Assembly: GCF_003326475.1 (NCBI RefSeq)
Contig: NZ_JPWA01000016.1
Coordinates: 1-64,000 of the forward strand
Length of the DNA: 64,000 nucleotides
Source of the DNA: Thalassospira xianhensis MCCC 1A02616
GTDB taxonomy: Bacteria > Pseudomonadota > Alphaproteobacteria > Rhodospirillales > Thalassospiraceae
Direction: 5' to 3'
In this document: piece after piece, positions 26,814 through 35,944 of the stretch
Layout of the letters: each line of letters opens with the position of its first letter
How positions within the stretch are numbered: position 1 is the first letter of the stretch
Made by a program: the position numbers and the translations under genes
The notes under the pieces: model-generated
Seen by the model: only the letters and a program-made list of their open reading frames with translations
What the model was told of the DNA's origin: nothing
Database searches by the model: none

Positions 26814-26955
26814 ATTGTGACGTTTTTCGCGTTTTGGTCGCTATTAGGTTGAATTTACAAACCAATCAGGTAGATTACTCAAAGATTTAGAGTGCTTCCA
26901 CCTAACAGCCTGCGGCGACCGATCCTGCATCTGTCCCGTTCCGTCAGGGGGTTTT

Positions 26956-27672
26956 GTGAATTACTCCGCACCGCAATCAGCCATACCCGACATGTTGCGT
27001 TGTCGCCAATGCGGCGTTAGGCAACTTGCGCTTTTCAACGACCTGACCGATGCCGATTTCAAACTGGTTCACTTGCCGGTCGAAGACATGGCAATTGCCA
27101 AACGCGCAGCCCTTTATAACGCCGGGGATGATGCAAATGCACTGTTCACACTGCGCAGCGGCCTGATCAAACTGACCCATTATCTGGCCGACGGTTCACA
27201 ACGGGTTGTCCGGCTTGTCCGCCCCGGCGGCACAATCGGCCTCGAAGCCTTGGTAAGCGACTGCTTTGCCCACCACGCCGAAGCCCTTCAGGACAGCACG
27301 CTATGCCGGATTCCGGTTGCTGTTGTTGAAAAGCTTGATCGTGAAAGCCCCCGTTTGCACAAACAGTTGCTCACGCGCTGGCATCAGGCGGTGATGGAAT
27401 CAGATAATTGGCTCACCCAGATGTCAACCGGATCGGCACGGGAACGGGTTGCACGGCTGTGCCTGTATCTGTGTGATGATACGGATGACAGTTGCGTTCT
27501 GCCCGGTCGCGAAGACATGGGGGCCATGCTGGGCATCACAACCGAAACCGCCAGCCGGGTCATCGCCGAGTTTCGCCGACATGGTCATCTGAACCTGCGC
27601 AATCGCTCTGAATTCGGGCTTGATGTCAAAGCACTTCAGATCGTTGCCGGACTTGATCACAAAGCAGCCTGA
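26956..27672 (+). CDS. Crp/Fnr-family transcription regulator
   Basis: 238 residues from a GTG start with GGGGG upstream. N-terminal CxxC (MLRCRQCGVRQLALF, Cys16 and Cys19), cyclic-nucleotide-like beta barrel (about 45-150), and a C-terminal helix-turn-helix (MGAMLGITTETASRVIAEFRRHG) with the E..SR recognition pattern of FNR. In true FNR a third Cys follows five residues after the second; here that position is Leu, so a standard oxygen-sensing 4Fe-4S cluster is doubtful. Likely a redox, nitrosative or other Fnr-like regulator. Separate transcript from the two-component pair by position. Confidence 0.85.
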   Translation: MNYSAPQSAIPDMLRCRQCGVRQLALFNDLTDADFKLVHLPVEDMAIAKRAALYNAGDDANALFTLRSGLIKLTHYLADGSQRVVRLVRPGGTIGLEALVSDCFAHHAEALQDSTLCRIPVAVVEKLDRESPRLHKQLLTRWHQAVMESDNWLTQMSTGSARERVARLCLYLCDDTDDSCVLPGREDMGAMLGITTETASRVIAEFRRHGHLNLRNRSEFGLDVKALQIVAGLDHKAA

Positions 27673-27691
27673 TCAGATTGCACAAAACCCG

Positions 27692-28444
27692 TCAGCGCAT
27701 TGCATCAGGCAATGTTGTCTGGAATGCCGAATTTGGTCCGCAGGCCTTTGATAACCTTTCATATTCATCGGGTGTATCTATCGCCCGATGGTCTTCGCGC
27801 CGCGAAAGATCGATGGCGTTCAATCGGCGTTTGAAATCCTGCCCATACTGGTTCAGCAAACGCCGTTGCAAGCGTTGCACCTCGCCGGCGCCAACCGGTC
27901 GCATGGCGGCAAAGTCCGCAGTAATTTCCGCAACCATCGCATCAAGTTCACGCTGAATATCGCGTTCCATATGCTGGTTGATCTGCACGTGCTGTCCTTC
28001 ATGGGCATAGACTACGTCATATTCACATGTGCCACGCTCCAGCTCGGACGCGACATACACCAGATGTTTGATCACCTCGACCTCGGGATTGATCCGGATC
28101 GGATAAAGGCAAAATTGTCCCACTCCGACTTCGACCGGTTCAAGCCGCATGTCGAACCGTGCCTGAAGCTCATACTCGGTCAGGCCGGTCACCATATAAC
28201 GACTGCCCTGGTTGGCACGATTATTGAGCCAGCGGACTGACCGGTGACGGTCCAGCATAGGGTCCTGATTGATAAAGGAAAGGCGCGCAACCGGTGCACG
28301 TACGACCGCGCAACTGTTTTGCTGCGCTCGTGCGTCGGCATAATCGAGTACAAAAAACAGCGATGCGACCAAACCGCATGCTGCGACCCTGCCCCAACGG
28401 ATCAGTTTTTTCGATCCGGCATGCTTCGCCTTTTGAATTGCCAT
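27692..28444 (-). CDS. Exported HExxH protein (putative zinc metallopeptidase)
   Basis: 250 residues. One N-terminal membrane segment (about 18-37) ending DARAQQ suggests a signal peptide or anchor. The motif H148-E-G-Q-H152 (VYAHEGQHVQ) is a zincin-type HExxH, preceded by a beta-rich region. The C-terminal part is helical (RELDAMVAEI...RLQRRLLNQ). It resembles exported DUF922-like proteins, but I am not sure of the family. It could degrade or only bind; a third zinc ligand is not obvious. Stands alone, convergent with the Crp/Fnr gene 19 bases away. Confidence 0.6.
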   Translation of the reverse strand: MAIQKAKHAGSKKLIRWGRVAACGLVASLFFVLDYADARAQQNSCAVVRAPVARLSFINQDPMLDRHRSVRWLNNRANQGSRYMVTGLTEYELQARFDMRLEPVEVGVGQFCLYPIRINPEVEVIKHLVYVASELERGTCEYDVVYAHEGQHVQINQHMERDIQRELDAMVAEITADFAAMRPVGAGEVQRLQRRLLNQYGQDFKRRLNAIDLSRREDHRAIDTPDEYERLSKACGPNSAFQTTLPDAMR

Positions 28445-28490
28445 ATATCGGATACGTTAATTCGGCCTGACCGGTTTGATCAATCCGCCT

Positions 28491-28850
28491 CTAACTGTGT
28501 TTGACATGGGCGGCGCAATCAACGCACAGCGGTGTCGTTGGATCAAATTCCAGACGCTTCTTTTCGATTTCCTCGCCACAGTTGTGGCAAAAACCGTAGT
28601 CGGCACGCTCCATCCGGGCCAGTGTCTTTTCAATACGATCAAGTTCGGCAGCGCGGCGGCGTTCCTGTTCCAGATGCATTTGCTGATCCTGAAGTGCATC
28701 CATCCGCGACAGGCGGCCTACGGCCTGTTGATCAAGCTCGACCGGCTTTCGATAATCTTCTGAATGGTTTGAATGGGCACTGATATCCGCGCGCCGGTCT
28801 TCAAGCCGCTGACGCAAGAATGCAATGTCGATATCTCTACGATCAGACAT
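28491..28850 (-). CDS. TraR/DksA-family zinc finger protein
   Basis: 119 residues. A helical coiled region (about 40-80) precedes a four-cysteine zinc finger: C88-x2-C91 and C109-x2-C112 (FCHNCGEEI...LCVDCA). This is the DksA/TraR fold, which enters the RNA polymerase secondary channel. DksA has catalytic acidic residues at the coiled-coil tip; here that region reads SRMDALQ, so which effect it has on transcription is open. Probably a paralogue of the main DksA. Confidence 0.85.
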   Translation of the reverse strand: MSDRRDIDIAFLRQRLEDRRADISAHSNHSEDYRKPVELDQQAVGRLSRMDALQDQQMHLEQERRRAAELDRIEKTLARMERADYGFCHNCGEEIEKKRLEFDPTTPLCVDCAAHVKHS

Positions 28851-28959
28851 TCTGGTCCCTCACCGATTTGTTGCCGCCATAAAATATATATGGGTAGCGA
28901 CCGGTGCATTTCGCCAAGGGGAGACACGAATTTGTTCTGCCCCCTGCATTCAGCCGTGC

Positions 28960-30174
28960 CTAGCCACAGTTTCCACAGGCATCGACCAGCTTTTCCATCG
29001 CAGCCTCGGCCTCGTCATCATCAAGTTTCTCGGCCTTCATCTTTTTCTGGATCTTGCAACACAGTGCCGGACCATCGGCAAAGGCATGGTCTGTCCAGAA
29101 CGGAATATCGGTGCCGAAATATCCAATCTGATCAAGGAACGACACACCATAATAATACGCCGCCCCGACCGAATTATAAAAAGTCGGGTCATCGATGAAC
29201 CCGCCATCCGGCGTCATGGATTTGGTCAGACACCAGTCCAGGATCGTGGAAATATCGGCTGATGCCAATTTCTGGCTATCGCTGTCGACTTCCGCCCAGC
29301 CAAGGTCAAAGATTTTGGCAACGTCATAATTGTTGTGATTGTTGAAATCACCATTGTGCTTCCAGCCAAACGGATAGGCATCATCACGGATCGCCAGTGT
29401 CGTTTTGAAAATAGCGGGCCAAAGCCCGACCTTGCCATGCTGATACGAAATATTGTGGAACGTCAGACTAAGGTCCGGGCTTTTCAGAATATCACCCGCG
29501 TCTGTTTCAAACCAGCCGCCCCAATATCCCGATCGCGCATCCTGCCAATCATCCAGCCAGCTTTTATACGCTGCGATATAATCATCGCTCAGATCAAAAC
29601 CTTCGACGTATTTACGGAAATAATCGCGAATTTCGCTTTTGAAGCACATTTCCGATAATGCCGCACTGACCGCGCCAAGGGCATCGCGACGATCAAGACC
29701 ATCAGCAAAAATTCGCGATGTTTTCTGACTGTTCAGCCAGGAAACCAGATCGGCCGGTTTGGCAATCGGCGCCAGGAATGTCAGCGGATAATCCGGTGCA
29801 ATCCCTTCATCCGCCAGCGCATTAACGGCATCAATCATCGCATCAACCTTCAGGAACCACTGATCATAGCAAGGCCCCCACGATCCATCGCTTGCCACCT
29901 GTTCCTCGGCCCAGTCCTGATCCTTGTTTTTCAGCGACTTTTCAAACTGGGCCATCTTCTTTTCAAGTGCATCCCAGTCGGCGGTGTAAAGCAGCAACCA
30001 CTTGCACTCGATCATATACTGATCGGATGCTGCCATGCTGTTGCCTGTCTGCTGGGCCGCGATAAGCTTTTCTTCCAGCGGGGCAAGCTTGTCGGCATAG
30101 GCACCTTTTCGATCGGAATAGTCCGGATCAAAAGCACTGAACTGCTGCTCTATCAAGGAATTGAAATCTGTCAC
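28960..30174 (-). CDS. Hypothetical protein, 404 residues
   Basis: No signal peptide or membrane segment, so cytosolic. Very rich in Trp, Tyr and Asp. The first 170 residues look helical (EEKLIAAQQTG...). The C-terminal half carries aromatic repeats (LTFHNISYQHGKVGLWPAIFKTTLAIRDDAYPFGW, YDVAKIFDLGW) that recall alpha/alpha-toroid enzymes, without a recognisable catalytic motif. It ends with a cysteine-containing tail (CCKIQKK, CGNCG). I do not recognise the family. Apparently monocistronic. Confidence 0.65.
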   Translation of the reverse strand: MTDFNSLIEQQFSAFDPDYSDRKGAYADKLAPLEEKLIAAQQTGNSMAASDQYMIECKWLLLYTADWDALEKKMAQFEKSLKNKDQDWAEEQVASDGSWGPCYDQWFLKVDAMIDAVNALADEGIAPDYPLTFLAPIAKPADLVSWLNSQKTSRIFADGLDRRDALGAVSAALSEMCFKSEIRDYFRKYVEGFDLSDDYIAAYKSWLDDWQDARSGYWGGWFETDAGDILKSPDLSLTFHNISYQHGKVGLWPAIFKTTLAIRDDAYPFGWKHNGDFNNHNNYDVAKIFDLGWAEVDSDSQKLASADISTILDWCLTKSMTPDGGFIDDPTFYNSVGAAYYYGVSFLDQIGYFGTDIPFWTDHAFADGPALCCKIQKKMKAEKLDDDEAEAAMEKLVDACGNCG

Positions 30175-30265
30175 GCGCCCCCCCTGTCATCGGTGTGTTC
30201 GACGACTTAAAACAGGTGCCGCCCGAAATGGAAAGTGAAACAGAAACAAACATCAGAAACGGCAG

Positions 30266-30544
30266 TCAGTCCTGAGCCAACCAATTTCTGATCACGCGCA
30301 ATGCCTGCCCGGGATCGGTATCGACAATCCTGTTGGCAATATTGGCCTTGCGACGATCAATTTTTCCTTCAATCCCGGCCACCGAAAAACTGTCGGCATC
30401 AGAATCATGTCCGCGGTCATCCGGTCGATAGCGGTCCACCGATGATCCCGGTTCATAACGCGGGATCGGTGCCAACGGCTTTGGCCCGGACAGATACCCC
30501 GGATCAGAAGAAGCCTGATAGGATGATGCTGATTTGTTTGCCAT
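30266..30544 (-). CDS. Small hypothetical protein with VIRNWL tail
   Basis: 92 residues from the ATG at 30544 (GGAGAG 11 bases upstream). The first 60 residues are Ser/Pro/Asp-rich and probably disordered. The last 30 (KANIANRIVDTDPGQALRVIRNWLAQD) form an amphipathic helix pattern. A closing VIR-x-WL helix is also seen at the end of flagellar FliF and similar adaptor tails, but there are no flagellar genes here, so that is only a hint. Function unknown. Confidence 0.55.
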   Translation of the reverse strand: MANKSASSYQASSDPGYLSGPKPLAPIPRYEPGSSVDRYRPDDRGHDSDADSFSVAGIEGKIDRRKANIANRIVDTDPGQALRVIRNWLAQD

Positions 30545-30580
30545 ACAGGAATTGTCTCTCCGATCCGCTCTTTCTGGCAA

Positions 30581-31055
30581 GAGGAATCACAGTCGGCGTC
30601 GTTGCCGTCAAATGACCCACAAAGCGTTCAAAACGAAATTTATTACCAAAAACTTATATGGTGATAACAAGCACATCAGACTGCGTTAGACTTTAGTTGC
30701 AGTCATCGCTGATCAGCACAAAAGCCAATTCCTGTCCAAATGTTAGGGAAACCCGCACGGATCGTCGAAGTAAGTGTTGGCTTAAGCTCAACAAGGCCCG
30801 GTTTATCAGGCTATTCCATGAGGTTCGAACGAAAATACGGCGGACCGATACGTTGTTTGCAGATACAAAAAGATGCACATAGGAAAATTATCCGCCTGTA
30901 CGTTGTAAACAACGAACATCTGGCGCATCTTTAGAAGATCAGGGGAAAACCGGCTTTCAAAACTTTACCCGGCATTGGCTTTAGGATATTCACCACCTAA
31001 GAGTAGGGATATCGATACCTTTCGATAGGCATAAAAAATTCAGGGGAAGCCCGAC
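30581..31055. other. Gene-free stretch upstream of the solute-binding protein
   Basis: About 475 bases, somewhat A/T-rich, with no convincing coding sequence. Short open frames here lack ribosome sites and family resemblance. It should hold the divergent promoters for the small VIRNWL protein and the binding protein; no confident operator was seen. Confidence 0.4.
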
Positions 31056-32972
31056 GTGTACAGGGTAGTGGGTTGTTTTACATCGCTGGTATTACTGCTG
31101 GCCGTGGTTTTGACTGCGGCTGGAAATGATGGGTATGCGGCTGAATTTGGTGAAGCACCGATGCTTGCCGATATGGTCGCAAACGGAAAACTGCCACCTG
31201 CCGGGGAACGTCTTCCGCGTACCCCGATGATTGTCACTCCCAATGACAAGCTTGGCCAATATGGCGGCACATGGCTGATGGCCCAGAATGCCGAACGCGA
31301 TCACGCCCTTCTGATCAGGACCATCGGGTATGAACCGCTCTTGCGCTGGACGCCGCAATGGACGGATACGGTCCCCAATGTTGCCCTTTCGATGCAAGCC
31401 AACAGCGATGCGACGGAATTCGTGTTCCGGCTGCGTCCGGGAATGCACTGGTCGGATGGTGCCCCTTTTACCGCCGACGACATCGCCTTCTGGTATGAAG
31501 ACATTTTGCTTAATCCCGCATTCGAAAATGCGACGCCCGAATGGTTGACCGCCGGTGGAAATCCGGTTCACGTTGAAAAAATCGACGAAACCACCGTCGC
31601 CTTCCGGTTCAACACACCTTATGGCCTCTTTCCGACCTTCCTTGCACGTCCCGAAGGCGTCGAACCGGTAAGCTATCCGGCGCATTTCCTCAAACCCCTG
31701 CTGCCAAAATATAACAAGGATGCGGATGCAAAGGCACAGGAGCTTGGCTTCAAAGGATGGAAGGATCGTTTTGTTTCGGTATTCGGCACACCGGGCACCA
31801 TCGACGATCCCGGACGATGGCAGAACCCGAATGTCCCGACCCTGAACGCATGGGTTTTGACCGGTGTTTACGGCAAGGACGATCCACTGGTTGCCGTTCG
31901 CAATCCTTTTTACTGGAAAATCGATCCGGGCGGACGACAACTCCCCTATATCGACCGCGTGTCCTTTGATCTGGTCAACAGCAAAGACGAAGCCGGTGAT
32001 GCGGCGATTGCGGGCAAGGTCAACATGCAGGAACGCCATATCGGCCAGCGCGCGGACGAAATTCTTGCCGCCAATGACAGCCTGCAATCCTTCACCCTGA
32101 TAGAAAGCGACATGAATATTCTGACCCTGTCGCTCAATCTGAACGACAGGGACCCTGTTCTGCGCGACATATTCCAGAACAAGGAATTCCGTGTTGCCCT
32201 CTCACATGCCATCGACCGCGACAGCATCATCGGCAGGTTCGTTCCCGGTGCGCTGCCCCATCAGGCCGCACCAAGGCCCGAAAGCCCGCTTTACCACACG
32301 GTTCTGGCGCGCCAGTTCATCACCTATGACCCTGTGCTTGCCGCAAGCCACCTTGCAAATGCCGGGCTGACACGCAAAGATGACGAAGGCTTCCTTCTGC
32401 GCCCGGATGGCAAACGGCTGTCCTTCACCATTGATACCGAGGGTGCATCCCGCTTCGAGATGCTTTCTGCCGTCGTTGATTACTGGCGCGATCTCGGCCT
32501 TGATGTAACGCCCCGGGATCTGTCGCGCGATGTTTTTGTAAACATGCGTGAAAATAACAATCATCACGCCAGCGCATGGGGCGGTGACGGCGGCCTTGAT
32601 GCCATGGTGATTCCGATCAACTATCTGCCGGTATCAAGCGAATCATCGTGGTACGCGACCGGCTGGGCCGAGTGGTATACAAACCCGACAAATCCCGATG
32701 CAATCGCCCCACCCGCCGAGGTAGTCCGTCAGCTGGCACTCTATAACCAGTTGAAAGCGACGGCAGATGCGGAAAAACAAAATAAACTTATGCGCGATAT
32801 TCTCGACATCAGCGCAAATCAGTTTTACGTTATGGGAATTGCCTTGCCGCCCAATCGCAAAGGGCTCGTGGCAAAGAACTTCAAGAATGTTCCCAAGGTC
32901 ATCCCTGCGGCTTGGAGCTATGCCACACCGGCACCGACCAATCCATCCCAGTATTATCTTGAGAGCCAATAA
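31056..32972 (+). CDS. Extracellular solute-binding protein, family 5
   Basis: 638 residues from a GTG start with GGGGAAG 6 bases upstream. Signal peptide (about 1-28, ends GYAAEF). SBP_bac_5 features: QYGGTW near 69, LRPGMHWSDGAPFTADDIAFWYEDIL near 127, and DRDSIIGRFVPG late on. The family binds oligopeptides, sugars or opines for ABC importers, but no permease or ATPase gene is nearby. A hybrid histidine kinase follows by 45 bases, so it may feed a sensor rather than, or as well as, a transporter. Confidence 0.9.
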   Translation: MYRVVGCFTSLVLLLAVVLTAAGNDGYAAEFGEAPMLADMVANGKLPPAGERLPRTPMIVTPNDKLGQYGGTWLMAQNAERDHALLIRTIGYEPLLRWTPQWTDTVPNVALSMQANSDATEFVFRLRPGMHWSDGAPFTADDIAFWYEDILLNPAFENATPEWLTAGGNPVHVEKIDETTVAFRFNTPYGLFPTFLARPEGVEPVSYPAHFLKPLLPKYNKDADAKAQELGFKGWKDRFVSVFGTPGTIDDPGRWQNPNVPTLNAWVLTGVYGKDDPLVAVRNPFYWKIDPGGRQLPYIDRVSFDLVNSKDEAGDAAIAGKVNMQERHIGQRADEILAANDSLQSFTLIESDMNILTLSLNLNDRDPVLRDIFQNKEFRVALSHAIDRDSIIGRFVPGALPHQAAPRPESPLYHTVLARQFITYDPVLAASHLANAGLTRKDDEGFLLRPDGKRLSFTIDTEGASRFEMLSAVVDYWRDLGLDVTPRDLSRDVFVNMRENNNHHASAWGGDGGLDAMVIPINYLPVSSESSWYATGWAEWYTNPTNPDAIAPPAEVVRQLALYNQLKATADAEKQNKLMRDILDISANQFYVMGIALPPNRKGLVAKNFKNVPKVIPAAWSYATPAPTNPSQYYLESQ

Positions 32973-33017
32973 CAGAATTAACCGGCAATCAGGCTGGGCC
33001 AGGGTTTAGAGGTTGGC

Positions 33018-35375
33018 GTGAAGAAGCTTTTTGACCGCCTGTTTGGCAGTCTGGTTTTCAAGATCGGGATCGCAATTGTTATTGTCGAAACCATCCTGCT
33101 TGGCCTCTTTGGCGGTTATTATGTTCAGTATTTCGGGGCAGAAATTGATCGGCGGATTGCCGAACAGATCAGTGCGCCCGGCCGCCTGATTCAGGACGAA
33201 CAGCTCAAGATTTCCGTGATCAGCGACCCGAAACAGCTTGAATTGCTTTTGGGCCCGCACCTTCGCGAAGCCATGGCAATCGGCTTTGACGGCACGATCT
33301 ATCACGCGATGGACCCGATGCTGATCGGATCGGATATTGCTTCTGTTCCTGACTTCCCAAAAGACCGGCTTTCTGCGGACCTGCGCAATCAGGTACTGTT
33401 TACAACCGATGGCCCGGATGGCCGTAACATGGTCAGTATTACACCGCTGTTCAGCCTGAATGCCAATCAGCCTTTCATGTTTGCCTATTTCAAGGTTTCG
33501 ACCGTCGGCCTTGAAGAAAGCCAGCGCCAGATGCAATCCGTGCTGCTGATCGGGTCGGTCCTGTGCATTCTGATGACGTCGGGGCTGATTTTCCTGTTCA
33601 TGCAGCAAACCGTGTTGCGCCGACTGATCACGGCCGCACAGTTCGTTTCCGAAATCCAGTTTGGCAAGCTCAGCGCCCGCCTGAAACCTGCCGGCCGAGA
33701 CGAAATCGGCACACTGGAACGCGGCCTCAATACAATGGCCGAAAGTCTGGAACGACGCACCAACCAGCACCAGATCGCCCAGGAAGCCCTTCGCGACAGC
33801 GAGGAACGCTTCCGCGACTTCACCCTGTCATCTGCCGACTGGTACTGGGAGATGGGGGCGGATCTGAAGATCGCATTTGCCTCCTATAAATTCTATCAGC
33901 TGATTGAAGAACTGAACGGCTCGCCACAGGGTCAGTCCTTTGACAAACTGGGCCTCAAGGCCGAAACCGATCATAGCTGGAACAGTCTGGTCAAACGGCT
34001 GGAAAGCCATCTGGCGTTCCAGAATTTCGAATTTTCCTGGATGTCGCGTGACGGGCAAAAACATTTCGGCCGCATCAATGGCGTGCCGGTTTTTGATCTG
34101 GATGGTTCGTTCAAGGGATATCGTGGCACCGGCAGCGACGTAACATCTCAGCATCGCGCAACCGAAGAACAGCAGGCCCTGCAACGTCAGCTTGCCACGT
34201 CACAAAAACTCGAAGCCGTGGGGCAGATGGCCGGTGGTGTCGCGCATGAATTCAACAATTGCCTTGCCGGCATTTTAAGCTTTGCCGAAGTTGCGCGCGC
34301 CAAAATCGATGACCCGGAACGGGTAAAGGAATACCTTGATCACGTGATTTCCCTTGGCGAACGCGCCACCAGCGTTGCTGATCAGCTTCTGATGTTCTCG
34401 CGTCGCCGGATTGATCAGCCCACCATCGTTCAGGTCGATGCCGCGATTAGCGAAATGGAAAAGCTGCTCGTCACGCTGCTTGAACACCGGATCGAACTGC
34501 AGATCTGGGCCAATGACGCCCCGCTATATACGCGGGTTGATCCGACACAGCTTTCGGCCTGCATCCTGAACCTTGCGATCAATGCCCGTGATGCGATGCC
34601 CGATGGCGGCACGTTGCAGATTTCCTGCTATGGCGCAACAGTACCGCCTGCCGATGAACGCTCCCCCGATGACGAAGATGACATCTTCCCGAAGGCCGCC
34701 GCGGGCGATTATGTCGTGGTAACAGTTCAGGATACCGGTACCGGCATTCCTGCGGACATTCTGGGTAATATCTTCGAACCCTTCTTCTCGACCAAGGAAC
34801 CCGGCAAGGGCACTGGACTTGGCCTGTCGATCGTGCACAGCTGGGTCGAAGAATCGAACGGCTTTATCGATGTCGAAAGCGTCGAGGGCGAAGGTACGAC
34901 TTTCTCGATCTATCTGCCGCGCTCCGAAGCCGGCAAGGTCAAGGCATCCGCCCTGCAGGAAATAGACTATTTTCCAGGTAATGGCGAACGGGTCCTGATT
35001 GTCGATGATGAACAGTCACTGCGCACGACCGCCAAGATTATTCTTGAAGATGCCGGCTTTGACGCCATAGTCGCACGCAGTGCCGAAGAAGCCCTGCAGA
35101 TCATCACCGAATCACAAAAGACCGACCGGATTGACGTCATTCTGACCGATGTGGTCATGACGGGGCTAAGCGGGCCGCAACTTGCCATCGAGGCACAGCG
35201 TCAATACCCGGATCTGGCCGTGGTCTTCATGTCGGGTTATCCGGCACGGACGCGCAGGGAAATGGAAAAGATGCTGGGCGATTATATTTTCGTCAAAAAG
35301 CCGTTCCGTCCCGCCCAGTTGCAAAAAGCCATCCACGAGGCTCTTGCCTACAAAACCGAGCGTCAGAGGCTTTAG
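33018..35375 (+). CDS. Hybrid sensor histidine kinase with HAMP, PAS and receiver domains
   Basis: 785 residues from a GTG start with AGAGG upstream. Order: membrane segment (12-35), periplasmic domain (36-165), second membrane segment (175-197), HAMP (198-255), PAS/PAC (265-375), HisKA with His410 (GGVAHEFNNCLAG), HATPase (NARDAMPDGG, DTGTGIP, GTGLGLS) and a C-terminal receiver with Asp711 (LTDVVMTG) and KKPF. The receiver needs a separate histidine phosphotransferase or acts internally; no other regulator is adjacent. Cotranscription with the upstream binding-protein gene is likely. Confidence 0.92.
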   Translation: MKKLFDRLFGSLVFKIGIAIVIVETILLGLFGGYYVQYFGAEIDRRIAEQISAPGRLIQDEQLKISVISDPKQLELLLGPHLREAMAIGFDGTIYHAMDPMLIGSDIASVPDFPKDRLSADLRNQVLFTTDGPDGRNMVSITPLFSLNANQPFMFAYFKVSTVGLEESQRQMQSVLLIGSVLCILMTSGLIFLFMQQTVLRRLITAAQFVSEIQFGKLSARLKPAGRDEIGTLERGLNTMAESLERRTNQHQIAQEALRDSEERFRDFTLSSADWYWEMGADLKIAFASYKFYQLIEELNGSPQGQSFDKLGLKAETDHSWNSLVKRLESHLAFQNFEFSWMSRDGQKHFGRINGVPVFDLDGSFKGYRGTGSDVTSQHRATEEQQALQRQLATSQKLEAVGQMAGGVAHEFNNCLAGILSFAEVARAKIDDPERVKEYLDHVISLGERATSVADQLLMFSRRRIDQPTIVQVDAAISEMEKLLVTLLEHRIELQIWANDAPLYTRVDPTQLSACILNLAINARDAMPDGGTLQISCYGATVPPADERSPDDEDDIFPKAAAGDYVVVTVQDTGTGIPADILGNIFEPFFSTKEPGKGTGLGLSIVHSWVEESNGFIDVESVEGEGTTFSIYLPRSEAGKVKASALQEIDYFPGNGERVLIVDDEQSLRTTAKIILEDAGFDAIVARSAEEALQIITESQKTDRIDVILTDVVMTGLSGPQLAIEAQRQYPDLAVVFMSGYPARTRREMEKMLGDYIFVKKPFRPAQLQKAIHEALAYKTERQRL

Positions 35376-35640
35376 GACATCATCAGCCGATTCGTCAAAA
35401 CGTCATGGCCGTTGCGCGATCCCGTGCCACGCTGTCGCAGCACACCCAGAAATTTATTTTCCAAGGGAAACATAAACCCTTGATTTGGCACCGTTCACAA
35501 AAAAGTAATCGCTGTTCGATGCGCTGCTGTGACAGCTGTCACTTTAAAAGTGTTAAGCGAAGCCTAATCTAAGAGTCAGAAGCCGTGATATTGCCAATGT
35601 GCAGCTATCACACCTTCACGGAATTTGAGACGAGGATACG
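35376..35640. other. Noncoding gap before the small RGT-tail protein
   Basis: 265 bases. No ORF of interest. Its right half is A/T-richer and should contain the promoter of the 74-residue protein. No clear operator seen. Confidence 0.35.
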
Positions 35641-35865
35641 ATGATCGGATCAGCAGGTTCAGGACTTAGCGCTGCCGCACAGGCCGTAAATGACGCGATC
35701 ACACCAGGCGGCGGTAAGGATGGCGTATCCGCACCGCTTGCCGCGGCAACTTCTTCGATCCAGAAAGCTCAGGGCCTTGCACAGGTTATCGGCTCCATCG
35801 TCACGGAACATCAGCCGCTTGAAACCAGCGGCGCACGCGGTACCCGCGTCAATATTCTAACGTGA
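35641..35865 (+). CDS. Small hypothetical protein with RGTRVNIL tail
   Basis: 74 residues. Ala/Gly/Ser-rich, no signal peptide, moderately hydrophobic helix around [21 protein letters not shown]. The last residues [11 protein letters not shown] closely match the end of the 80-residue protein 0.9 kb downstream (ARRGTYLNILL). A GACGAGG-containing site precedes the ATG and a strong terminator follows, so it is a real, separately transcribed gene. Function unknown. Confidence 0.7.
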   Translation: MIGSAGSGLSAAAQAVNDAITPGGGKDGVSAPLAAATSSIQKAQGLAQVIGSIVTEHQPLETSGARGTRVNILT

Positions 35866-35889
35866 TTTTTCCCTCTCGTTAGCTTCCTC

Positions 35890-35914
35890 GGGGTGGTTTC
35901 GACCACCCCTTTTT
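35890..35914 (+). terminator. Terminator with UUCG tetraloop
   Basis: GGGGTGGT (35890-35897), loop TTCG, ACCACCCC (35902-35909), then five T. Classic strong terminator after the 74-residue protein. Confidence 0.93.
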
Positions 35915-35944
35915 CTGCATGGCTTCCGGATGTATCCTGTCCGT

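Noticed and set aside
30740-30934. 64-codon open frame upstream of the solute-binding protein
   Set aside because: No ribosome site, no family resemblance, in a stretch that otherwise looks like promoter DNA.
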